Assembly (NCBI GenBank): GCA_001805165.1
Contig: MHEI01000002.1
Location: 1 to 7,276 of the forward strand
Length of the DNA stretch: 7,276 bases
DNA from: Nitrospirae bacterium RBG_16_43_11
GTDB taxonomy: Bacteria; Nitrospirota; 9FT-COMBO-42-15; HDB-SIOI813
Direction of reading: 5' to 3'
Under the pieces are notes generated by a model, which was not told the origin of the DNA, did not search any database, and worked only from the letters and a program-made list of their open reading frames with translations. Numbering within the stretch: position 1 is the stretch's first letter; each line of letters opens with the position of its first letter. Of this stretch, positions 1 through 6,521 are shown piece by piece. The position numbers and the translations under genes were made by a program.

Positions 1-567
1 TGAATATAGACAGAACAGGGAGGCTAACTCGGTCATCCGCTGCACAGAATAGAGTACGGTTGACACGTGCAGAGGGTGAAGCGACCATAAGGCTGTAATA
101 AACATGGCGACCCCCACCCCCACCCCCACCCTTACCCTCTCCCTGAGGGAGAGGGAATTACCCTCCCCTTCAAGGGGAGGGGTAGGGTGGGGATGGGCTA
201 ACCAGGGATTTTCAGATGAAGACAGCAGTAGAAGTGTCAACAGAAAAATACCCATTGTATTAAAGAGATGTATGAGGATATTCGTTAATTTAATTGAGAA
301 GGGATCTGTATTGCCGGCCAGGTAATAATTCAAAGCAAAACTCGCCATTGACACGGGACGATAAAGAGGTCCAGACTTCGTTGAGAATATTGCTTCATAT
401 AGCCCGGATGGACTTAAATCAGTTAAGCTCAGTTTTGCATTACTATCGAGGATACCAAAATCATCCAGTAAATAAGGGCCCTTCGCACCGGTGTAATACA
501 ATACAAAGACAACAACAATAATAGGGAGGAGGATTGTTAAAGATTTAAAATTATGGTTCCAAATCAT
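1..567 (-). CDS. TMTC/PMT-like multi-pass membrane protein (TPR-C), 5' part, runs off left edge
   Basis: The minus-strand frame is open from ATG 565-567 to the window edge (189 codons, no stop), so only the N-terminal half is present. Residues 9-25 are a signal-anchor helix. An acidic pair DD follows at 35-36, then YRPVSMASFALNYY (69-82) and NILIH (96-100). A second helix lies at about 101-115. After it comes ALWSLHPLHVSTVLYSVQRM (159-178), very close to the conserved HPLHV-S-V-LYVVQRM block known from bacterial membrane proteins that usually carry C-terminal TPRs. TPR-B shares the pattern (DD, YRP, NYY, H). The family resembles GT-C lipid-phosphosugar transferases (TMTC/PMT); the activity here is inferred. 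An in-frame stop (TAG 568-570) directly precedes the ATG, so no longer start exists. Upstream sequence shows no strong ribosome site and the start overlaps the radical SAM gene by 17 nt, suggesting coupled translation. Residues about 122-154 are repeat-derived (REP copy 1). TPRs would lie beyond the edge. Confidence 0.85.
   Translation of the reverse strand, partial: MIWNHNFKSLTILLPIIVVVFVLYYTGAKGPYLLDDFGILDSNAKLSLTDLSPSGLYEAIFSTKSGPLYRPVSMASFALNYYLAGNTDPFSIKLTNILIHLFNTMGIFLLTLLLLSSSENPWLAHPHPTPPLEGEGNSLSLRERVRVGVGVGVAMFITALWSLHPLHVSTVLYSVQRMTELASLFCLYS
107..198. repeat. REP-like palindromic element, copy 1, inside TPR-C
   Basis: About 90 bp of C-rich then G-rich sequence contain two hairpins. 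The first has perfect 9-bp arms CCCTCTCCC (135-143) and GGGAGAGGG (147-155) around TGA. The second has 10-bp arms CCCTCCCCTT (161-170) and AAGGGGAGGG (172-181) around one base. The outer flanks, CCCCCACCCTTACC on the left and GGGGTAGGGTGGGG on the right, are roughly complementary, so the whole block is an imperfect palindrome. This is the style of REP/MITE-like elements common in many bacterial genomes. It is translated on the minus strand without a stop (HPHPTPPLEGEG, then NSLSLRERVRVG). The exact ends are uncertain because no empty site is available for comparison. Confidence 0.8.
111..131 (-). other. Putative G-quadruplex / (CCCCCA)3 hexamer tract
   Basis: The plus strand carries three CCCCCA units (111-128) followed by CCC. 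On the minus strand, which is the coding and mRNA strand, this reads as four G runs (G3, G5, G5, G5) joined by single T loops, a canonical motif for a very stable parallel quadruplex. It encodes alternating Val-Gly in TPR-C, two residues per hexamer. Loss or gain of a whole hexamer keeps the frame; slippage within a C5 run would shift it. Folding in vivo is not shown by sequence alone. Confidence 0.7.
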
Positions 568-1630
568 CTATATCTTTATTGAACATGACCTTTTTCAGAA
601 TATCTGGATATCTCTTGTAATCATAAACTATGCTGTCCTGTATAGCACATTCCCATGTGCAATTACACTTTCTGTCCTTAATATACTGGACTACCCTGTG
701 AGTTTTATCTAATGCCAGAATCTTTTTGAGGTCATAATTATATTTTCTCAGGTTGCCCAGATTTTCTTCAAGCATCTCGCATGGAAAGACATTACCGAAG
801 GAATCTATCACGATCATCCTCTTGCCCGCATAACATTCGTAGATCCTCTCCTCAGACTGCAGGGTTCTCAAGACATCCCTCCTCGTCAGGACAGGCAGGA
901 GATCAAACAACCTGTCTACAAAACCAGCATCCCCGTCAGTAATATCCTTTTCCATATATTCTATAAGCTCTTTGTACTTCCCTATGTCAACATCCTTCAA
1001 AATCGGATTCCTGGCGTCTCCCCTGATATAGTTTATGTTATACTGGTCAATCTCCATCTCCCTCCTGATATAGTTGTAGATATCAATCGCCTTATCCTGA
1101 TTGTGCGTGCAAAAAGTCGTGGCAGCCAGGATCCTCAGATTATCGTATCCTTTTTTTAACTCCCTGAGATTTCTGTAAGTCTCCCACACCTTTTCAAAAT
1201 TACCTTTTACCCCTCTGATATTGTCATGCAGTTCACCTATACCGTCTATAGAAAGGCTGACGCGCACAAGGGCCTCCGGACAGCCCTTCAATATCTCTTC
1301 TGTAGTCTTCCTGATCACGTCAGGGGACAATGCGTTTGTCGGTATGCTGAAGGCGCCAATCCCGTTATTACTGTAAAATATCCTGCAGATGTCTGACAGG
1401 TCCTTTCTGAGAAAAGGCTCACCGCCACCAAGCGTGAGATATTCAATATGCTGCATATGCCCGGAGATCTTTTCTATCTCACTGAGTGTCAGTTCATCTT
1501 TCTTATTAAGATTCTTCCAGTTAAAGCAGGTTATGCACTTTGAATTGCATATGGATGTCACATGGAAAATGACATAGTTTGGCATCCCCTTGTTATTTGT
1601 GAACAGTCTGTAGAGCTGATAAGGCTTCAC
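551..1630 (-). CDS. Radical SAM protein with SPASM/twitch-like C-terminal cysteines
   Basis: The 359-residue product has the radical SAM cluster motif CX3CX2C as CNSKCITC (C28, C32, C35), which would bind a 4Fe-4S cluster and S-adenosylmethionine. GGGEP follows at 68-72 (SAM-binding loop), with SLSIDG at 125-130. The C-terminal part has C266 and C284 in a context typical of SPASM domains (VIDSFGNVFPCE, then LGNL), and CNCTWEC at 322-328. Auxiliary cluster binding is therefore likely, probably one cluster. The substrate cannot be read. SPASM enzymes act on peptides or small molecules, and relatives with no assigned role occur in polysaccharide loci. The start is GTG 1628-1630, overlapping the GT2 stop by 4 nt (GTGA). 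Met16 is an alternative start but would leave only 11 residues before the first cluster cysteine. The leader of this gene lies inside REP copy 2. The stop overlaps TPR-C by 17 nt. Cytoplasmic; no signal peptide seen. Confidence 0.9.
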   Translation of the reverse strand: MKPYQLYRLFTNNKGMPNYVIFHVTSICNSKCITCFNWKNLNKKDELTLSEIEKISGHMQHIEYLTLGGGEPFLRKDLSDICRIFYSNNGIGAFSIPTNALSPDVIRKTTEEILKGCPEALVRVSLSIDGIGELHDNIRGVKGNFEKVWETYRNLRELKKGYDNLRILAATTFCTHNQDKAIDIYNYIRREMEIDQYNINYIRGDARNPILKDVDIGKYKELIEYMEKDITDGDAGFVDRLFDLLPVLTRRDVLRTLQSEERIYECYAGKRMIVIDSFGNVFPCEMLEENLGNLRKYNYDLKKILALDKTHRVVQYIKDRKCNCTWECAIQDSIVYDYKRYPDILKKVMFNKDIDDLEP

Positions 1631-2637
1631 CCGAAAAACCCACCCTCACCCTTTCCCTCTCCCTGAGGGAGAGGGGATTTTGGCTTCTGCTCCCTATCCT
1701 TTAAGATGATGCCGGTTATTCCGCCAATCCCTATTATAACAGAGAAAACATATTCATAAAATACCGAGACTAACATGAACAGAAAACCCTTTTCCCTCGA
1801 GATAAAAGAAAACAAACCCGAGTTACCTATGAGAAATATAAAAAAGAGGCAAAATGGAGCTATAATGAATTTAGGGTTAAACAACAGCGCAAAGGTACTG
1901 ACAAAGCTTATTAATGCAATCAGGGTGAGGAAAGTTCTCATAAAAGATGCATGGGCCCCGCACATCTTCTTATTCCCGCGTACCACCCTTGAGAGCATAA
2001 TGCTCCTCCTGAAATATTTCCTTGCGATAGAAAGAAAACCAGGAAAATGATGGCCAACCAGTACATCCTTATGGACCACTGTTTTTCCCTTTGGCAGACG
2101 CATCCCAAACTCAATATCTTCTACATCCGCACCTTTAAACCTCGTATCAAACCCCCCGACCGCCAGAAAGGTCTCTCTTCTTACAGCTCCAACCTGACTC
2201 GAGAAATAGTCGCTGTACTTATCAGCCACGGCAAGGGTGTAATGATTTTTAAGCGCATTATATTCAGGCGCCAGCCCCTTGCTGAGGGATTTTTTCCGGG
2301 GTAATCCGACTATCGCAACAATCCCTTCATCATCATTAAATGTTTCACTGAGCAATTCAAGCGCCCTGTTGTCCAGCTCTGTATCAGAGTCAATAAAAAA
2401 TAATATGCCTCCACGGCTGTGCTTTACCCCGATATTCCTCGCATGTGCCGGCCCTGAATTGTTATCGAGCCTTAACAGTTTACATGGGAATTTTCCTGCA
2501 ACCTCATAGGAATTATCAGTACTTCGATCATCCACAACTATAACCTCATAGTCTTTGTATGATGAGGCATAGACAGATTCAAGACATTTCCCAATTGCTT
2601 TATCAGCATTATACAAGGCTATTATTACTGAAATCAT
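1627..2637 (-). CDS. GT2-family glycosyltransferase with C-terminal membrane segments
   Basis: The 336-residue product starts MISVIIALYNADKAI, the usual opening of GT-A fold family 2 enzymes. VVDDRSTDNS (34-43) is the nucleotide-sugar-binding acidic pair, IDSDTE (82-87) is the DXD-type metal site, and VEDIEFGMRL (172-181) contains the ED-type catalytic region. Hydrophobic helices at about 233-252, 257-275 and 287-312 anchor it to the inner membrane, as in enzymes that use a polyprenyl-phosphate acceptor; donor and acceptor are unknown. A good ribosome site (AGGA, 8 nt upstream) supports the ATG. Residues from about 319 to the end (KPKSPLPQGEGKGEGGFFG) are encoded by REP copy 2 and are not part of the family fold; the ancestral end was probably near ILKDREQ (311-317). 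It follows the flippase gene by 13 nt and its stop overlaps the radical SAM start. Confidence 0.92.
   Translation of the reverse strand: MISVIIALYNADKAIGKCLESVYASSYKDYEVIVVDDRSTDNSYEVAGKFPCKLLRLDNNSGPAHARNIGVKHSRGGILFFIDSDTELDNRALELLSETFNDDEGIVAIVGLPRKKSLSKGLAPEYNALKNHYTLAVADKYSDYFSSQVGAVRRETFLAVGGFDTRFKGADVEDIEFGMRLPKGKTVVHKDVLVGHHFPGFLSIARKYFRRSIMLSRVVRGNKKMCGAHASFMRTFLTLIALISFVSTFALLFNPKFIIAPFCLFFIFLIGNSGLFSFISREKGFLFMLVSVFYEYVFSVIIGIGGITGIILKDREQKPKSPLPQGEGKGEGGFFG
1639..1679. repeat. REP-like element, copy 2, at the GT2/radical SAM junction
   Basis: This is a single-hairpin version of copy 1. It has identical 9-bp arms CCCTCTCCC (1655-1663) and GGGAGAGGG (1667-1675) around the same TGA centre. 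Positions 1647-1679 match 127-159 at 31 of 33 bases, in the same orientation; the differences are A134/T1654 and A156/G1676. It supplies the GT2 C-terminal tail, read in a different frame from copy 1. It ends about 9 nt before the radical SAM GTG, so its purine-rich GGGTGAGGGTGGG on the minus strand is also the only candidate ribosome site for that gene. Confidence 0.82.
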
Positions 2638-2645
2638 ATCTGCAT

Positions 2646-2649
2646 TCCT
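2646..2649 (-). promoter_or_regulatory. Ribosome binding site of the GT2 gene
   Basis: AGGA on the minus strand lies 8 nt before ATG 2635-2637, inside the 13-nt gap after the flippase stop. It fixes the GT2 start. Confidence 0.7.
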
Positions 2650-2650
2650 G

Positions 2651-4129
2651 TCAAGTCTTCAAATTCATCATCTCGTAAAAAGAAGTCAGGAGGTTTCGAT
2701 TTATCACTAAAGAACAGATGAAGTATATTACAACGCCGGTTAATATGCAGGATGTTAAAATGAGCAGCGGATCAATACCATAATGTCTGAGTATCATTGC
2801 AATCATTAATGTAGGAATTGCCATTATGAGGCTCATGGGAAAGACTTCTTTCAGAGTCAGGAACAGGTCATAAGCTCTTAAACCGACAAGGCTGTATGGA
2901 ACCGAGAGTAACGGGTAAAATATGACGACAGATGCTGCGGCATAACTTATTGTTGCTCCTTGTATTCCCCACATTAAACCTATGTAAACTGAGGCTGCTG
3001 TTACAAACAACAGCAAAAGGCTCATGTGAAACTGGATGTCTGTCTTGCCCTTTGATAAATACAGGACACCGTTGGTCGCTATGAATGTCTGGACAATCCC
3101 GGCAAAGGATAACAACTGCAAAAGGAATATTGCAGGCATCCATTTCTCTCCGAATACAACCCTTATGAGTTCCGGGGCAGTTATCGAAATACCAATCATG
3201 AAAGGAAGCACGATAAAGCCTATATGCTTCATAGCCTGCAGGTATAGTTCTTTTATCCTGATATTTTCTGTCTGAATTTTTGAGAAGACAGGAAAGAGGA
3301 CATTGTTTGCCATAATGGAGGATGTTTCAACCGGAAAGGCTATTAATCTCTGTGCAATGGTAAAAAAACCGAGGGCCTCCGGACCAAGGAACTTTCCAAT
3401 TAAAATATGAGGGACCCTTTCTGATAAAAAGTTAACTATATTATAACCAAGATAGTTCATGCTGAATTTCAAAATGGACCGGACTTCCCCCCACATGAAG
3501 TGCCATGAAGGAAACCATCTTCCTGAAAACCAGAGTAATACGGCGGTTAACAGATCTTCGGCCAGCATCTGCCCTACTAAGCTCCAGACACCATATCCTT
3601 TATAGGCAAGGATTATTGCCAATGAACCGCTCAGGACAATGCATACGATCCTGACAATATAAATATATTTAAAATCAAGACGCTTGATAAGGATGGACTG
3701 CTGAACAATATATAATGAAGTGAGAAAAAAGGTGGACGATAATACAATCAATATCGGACCCAGCCGCGGCTCTCCAAAAAAGAGGCTGACTAACGGAGAA
3801 ATCAGAACACCTGTTACTGTGGTCATGATGCCGACAAGGAGGGTAAACCAGAAGATGCTCGACATCGCCTTCTGACCAAGCTCCTGCGCATGAACAATAG
3901 CTGAACCGCTGCCGAATTCAGTCAGGAAACCTATCAAAATAGTAAATATTGTAGCTATTGCGATAAGACCAAAATCTTCCGGTTGGAGGAGCCTGGCCAG
4001 CACTACAGTTATTAGCAGCGTAAAACAGGACTGAACCCCGCGATTCAATCCAGTCCACCTGATACCTGAAATCGTCTTTTCTTTTAGATTAAACGAGTCT
4101 AACACGCATGGTCTCCAATCCTGACCCAT
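2651..4129 (-). CDS. Wzx-like polysaccharide flippase (MOP superfamily)
   Basis: The product of up to 492 residues is almost entirely hydrophobic helices (about 12-14 membrane segments). It has the marks of the polysaccharide-synthesis/WzxC-type branch: ISGIRWTGLNRG (20-31), LARLLQPEDFGLIAIA (44-59), GKFLGPEALGFFTIAQRL (245-262) and FGEKWMPAIFLLQLL (326-340). Members move undecaprenyl-diphosphate-linked glycans from the cytoplasmic to the periplasmic face of the inner membrane. The first in-frame ATG (4127-4129) lies one base after the TPR-B stop and has only a weak site before it. GTG 4103-4105 (codon 9) has GGAG 7 nt upstream and gives MLDSFNLKEKTISGIRW, a more typical length before the first conserved block, so it may be the true start. 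The length is normal for the family and no break is seen. It sits between TPR-B and GT2, consistent with a glycan export role. Confidence 0.9.
   Translation of the reverse strand: MGQDWRPCVLDSFNLKEKTISGIRWTGLNRGVQSCFTLLITVVLARLLQPEDFGLIAIATIFTILIGFLTEFGSGSAIVHAQELGQKAMSSIFWFTLLVGIMTTVTGVLISPLVSLFFGEPRLGPILIVLSSTFFLTSLYIVQQSILIKRLDFKYIYIVRIVCIVLSGSLAIILAYKGYGVWSLVGQMLAEDLLTAVLLWFSGRWFPSWHFMWGEVRSILKFSMNYLGYNIVNFLSERVPHILIGKFLGPEALGFFTIAQRLIAFPVETSSIMANNVLFPVFSKIQTENIRIKELYLQAMKHIGFIVLPFMIGISITAPELIRVVFGEKWMPAIFLLQLLSFAGIVQTFIATNGVLYLSKGKTDIQFHMSLLLLFVTAASVYIGLMWGIQGATISYAAASVVIFYPLLSVPYSLVGLRAYDLFLTLKEVFPMSLIMAIPTLMIAMILRHYGIDPLLILTSCILTGVVIYFICSLVINRNLLTSFYEMMNLKT
4113..4116 (-). promoter_or_regulatory. 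Candidate ribosome site for an internal GTG start of the flippase
   Basis: GGAG on the minus strand, 7 nt before GTG 4103-4105. It is better placed than anything before the upstream ATG at 4129 and argues for a product eight residues shorter. Re-initiation at the ATG just after the TPR-B stop is the alternative. Confidence 0.5.
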
Positions 4130-4130
4130 C

Positions 4131-6521
4131 TCACTTTAAATCTTCAATTTTTCTCTGAGCTATTTCATATATTTTACTGTTCTGATTATTCCCGGAAGTC
4201 ATCTTTAACACGCTCTGCAATTCCTTTCTTGCAAGCTCTTTTTTACCCTGACTCTCATAGACCCTTGCCAGGTTGAACCTCGCAGCATAATCATTGGGAT
4301 TAAGGCTAAGGGCCTTCCCTAAGGCATCAATAGCCGGTACCGTCTCCCTTTTAGAAAAATACAGGAGACCAAGATTGGTGTATGAATTGAATTGCTCAGG
4401 ATTCTTATCAAGGACGCTTTGATAAAGGGCCAGCGCCTCATCAAGCCTTCCCTGTCTCTGATAGACATTAGCAAGCGACTGCGATGCCTCCGGGTCATCA
4501 GGGCTCAGGGATATCACCTTTTTGAACATTTTTTCGGACTGGACAAACATCCCCTGACTTGCGTATATATACCCCAGGTCAAGGAGTACATCCTGGTTAT
4601 ATGGCATGGAAGAAAGTACATTCTCAAAGGCACTTTGCGCATCTCCCAACTTGCCATTATACATATAGATAAGTCCTATGCCCCTTTGGGCGCCAGGATT
4701 GTTAGGGTCTTCCTCAAGTGCCCTGGCCGTGATATTATACGCCTTTTCTAACTCCCCCATCTTCGCATAAACCTCTACCAGCTCCTGATATACCGTCGGA
4801 TTATTTGGGCTGATGCCGATTAATAACAACAGGTGTTTAGCCGCTGAAGGCATATCCCCTTTCTCTCTGTAAATCTTTGCCAGATAAACATTGATAGTTG
4901 AACCGTCTGGGTCAATCTCTTTAGCCTTTAAAAAAAATTCCATAGCCTTATTCAGCTCATTCCTCTTATAATAACAGATTCCGATGCCGGACAAAGCGGC
5001 GCTGTTACCTGGATCCACCTTTAGAACTATCTGATATTCTGACTCTGCAGCATCCAAGTCTCCCGAATCCATATAAGTATCGCCTATTGCAATTCTGGCA
5101 TCGGTAGATTGGGGGTTTTCCTCTATAACACTTGACCATAAAGTCAGGCTATTCTGCCATACCTGATTATTTGTTACAGTCCCGGCGGAATAGAGCAGTG
5201 TTATGACTCCGAGAAGTGCGTAGCTTATCCCTCTCGTAGACCTTGTTGCGTCAAATCCCGCTCTCAACCTCCCCAAAAGGATGCCAAACACTCCCATTAC
5301 TCCTGCTGCTGCCATATGCCCTCTATTTTCCTGGTAGGGTATATTAAGGGAAATAAGTGTCATAGGGAGTAGAGTTACAAAAAACCAGATCATAAAAAAA
5401 GACAGCGTTTTCCCAATCTGATCAGACCTCCGCCATAATAGATAGGCTGATACCAGCAGGTATATGATCAGGGTGAGGGACAGGAGAAGATATATATCAA
5501 CGGTATCTTTGATCTTGTGCCAGAGACTCAGATGAACAGGCACTATTATGGTATAAAAATATTTAGCCAGGACCCTTACTCCTATTACAAAACTGTTAAT
5601 GAATCCTTCCCCCTGTTCCATCCCGCCAATGGCTGAGACCGAAGAGACTTTGAATGCCTTAAAGAAGGTAAGACGTATGATAATGCCTATGAATATTCCT
5701 GAAATCGCAAAGGGGAAATAGGGGAGGAAGGCACGATAATTTGTGCGTATAGATATCTTGTTGAAATAGAGGTCATATAATAATAACAACACAGGGAGAG
5801 TAATTGCTATCTCTTTAGTAAGCATGCCGAGGAGAAAGGCCAGGAAGGAAGCAACATAGTAGGTAGCAGGTTGCAGGTAGCAGGTTGCAGGTAAATCTTT
5901 AAAACTGCTGCTCGCCGCCTGCTCACTGCTTCCTAACTCCGATACATTCTTCCTGCTACCCGCTACCTGCTCACTGCTACCTGAATTTGCTGCCTCCCTG
6001 AATCTCATCCAGAAATAAAACGCCAGGAGACAAAAGAAGGTAGTCATCACACTGGACCGGGCTGTGATATAATTCACAACTTCCGAGTTGAAGGGTGTAG
6101 TTAGAAAGAGGAGACCGGCGGCCAGTCCGGAGAAAAACGGCCTATCTATTCTTTGCATCATCTCTACAATAATGAGAAACAGAAGAAATGCAGAGCCGAT
6201 ATGGAATCCCATGTTGACTAAATGATACCCCATGGGGTCCAGTTTTCCAAAATAGTAATTTACCGCATAACTAACCAGCACAAGGGGGCGATAATGTAGA
6301 AAAACTCCGGATAATACGCTGAATGTCCTATGGTCGGTAAAGAATAGAGGGATATTTCCGGGATTCTGTATATATGGGTTCTGTACAATATGGTGCCGGT
6401 CATCGTAATGAAAACCATTATGCAGCGAGTTTAAATAGATTCCTATGCCCAGCAAAATAAAAAGACCGAATACTACGCCATTTATTATAAGTTGTCTCTT
6501 ACTCAGCATCTTTTTTACCAT
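4131..6521 (-). CDS. TMTC/PMT-like multi-pass membrane protein with nine C-terminal TPRs (TPR-B)
   Basis: The 796-residue product has a membrane half and a TPR half. A signal anchor spans about 11-31. FHYDDRHHIVQNP (37-49) carries the acidic pair (D40, D41) in the first loop, where GT-C transferases place catalytic acidic residues. HYRPLVLVSYAVNYY (76-90) and several helices follow to about 450. LTKEIAITLPVLLLLYDLYF (234-253) is a hallmark of this bacterial family. Nine contiguous 34-residue TPRs run from 474 to 779 without gaps, a protein-binding solenoid that in TMTC-type topology faces outside the cytoplasm. It may transfer a sugar from a lipid-phosphate donor, but the activity is inferred. 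Residues about 180-220 are low-complexity (GSSEQVAGSR, LPATCYLQPATY) and derive from a repeat in a loop between two helices. Start ATG 6519-6521 overlaps TPR-A by 23 nt; ATG 6507-6509 (Met5) is an alternative, and neither has a strong ribosome site. The stop is one base before the flippase ATG. Confidence 0.88.
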   Translation of the reverse strand: MVKKMLSKRQLIINGVVFGLFILLGIGIYLNSLHNGFHYDDRHHIVQNPYIQNPGNIPLFFTDHRTFSVLSGVFLHYRPLVLVSYAVNYYFGKLDPMGYHLVNMGFHIGSAFLLFLIIVEMMQRIDRPFFSGLAAGLLFLTTPFNSEVVNYITARSSVMTTFFCLLAFYFWMRFREAANSGSSEQVAGSRKNVSELGSSEQAASSSFKDLPATCYLQPATYYVASFLAFLLGMLTKEIAITLPVLLLLYDLYFNKISIRTNYRAFLPYFPFAISGIFIGIIIRLTFFKAFKVSSVSAIGGMEQGEGFINSFVIGVRVLAKYFYTIIVPVHLSLWHKIKDTVDIYLLLSLTLIIYLLVSAYLLWRRSDQIGKTLSFFMIWFFVTLLPMTLISLNIPYQENRGHMAAAGVMGVFGILLGRLRAGFDATRSTRGISYALLGVITLLYSAGTVTNNQVWQNSLTLWSSVIEENPQSTDARIAIGDTYMDSGDLDAAESEYQIVLKVDPGNSAALSGIGICYYKRNELNKAMEFFLKAKEIDPDGSTINVYLAKIYREKGDMPSAAKHLLLLIGISPNNPTVYQELVEVYAKMGELEKAYNITARALEEDPNNPGAQRGIGLIYMYNGKLGDAQSAFENVLSSMPYNQDVLLDLGYIYASQGMFVQSEKMFKKVISLSPDDPEASQSLANVYQRQGRLDEALALYQSVLDKNPEQFNSYTNLGLLYFSKRETVPAIDALGKALSLNPNDYAARFNLARVYESQGKKELARKELQSVLKMTSGNNQNSKIYEIAQRKIEDLK
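5861..5982. repeat. 122-bp repeat element with 9-bp inverted ends, inside TPR-B
   Basis: The ends are perfect 9-bp inverted repeats, AGGTAGCAG (5861-5869) and CTGCTACCT (5974-5982). Inside, the 14-bp unit AGGTAGCAGGTTGC occurs twice in tandem (5861-5874, 5875-5888) with a third partial copy (AGGTA). Its reverse-complement motif CCTGCTACC recurs at 5952-5960. CCTGCTCACTGCTTCCT (5918-5934) and CCTGCTCACTGCTACCT (5966-5982) match at 16 of 17 bases. The block is translated without a stop on the minus strand. It is unrelated in sequence to the C/G-rich REP element. No flanking target duplication was seen. Confidence 0.72.

Noticed and set aside
3..98. Plus-strand frame open from the left edge to TAA 96-98 (31 codons), as a possible gene end
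   Set aside because: The opposite strand encodes the conserved HPLHVSTVLYSVQRM block, so this frame is a shadow.
135..181. REP hairpins of copy 1 as a rho-independent terminator
   Set aside because: No T tract follows the stems on the minus strand, and the hairpins lie inside an open, conserved gene.
104..325. Plus-strand open frame (73 codons) starting MATPTPTPTLTL
   Set aside because: It is the antisense of TPR-C; its Thr-Pro repeat is simply the C-rich REP tract read in the other direction, and the rest has no family resemblance.
294..521. Plus-strand open frame (75 codons)
   Set aside because: It is antisense to the DD/YRP region of TPR-C, which has clear family motifs on the minus strand.
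2868..3143. Minus-strand open frame of 91 codons in a second frame within the flippase
   Set aside because: It overlaps the conserved membrane core of the flippase and has no recognisable domain or ribosome site.
4392..4751. Plus-strand open frame of 119 codons
   Set aside because: It lies antisense to the TPR array of TPR-B; the regular 34-residue repeats prove the minus strand is coding here.
5861..5982. Short repeats in TPR-B as a CRISPR array
   Set aside because: The 14-bp units are directly adjacent with no spacers, the block has inverted ends, and it lies within a reading frame.
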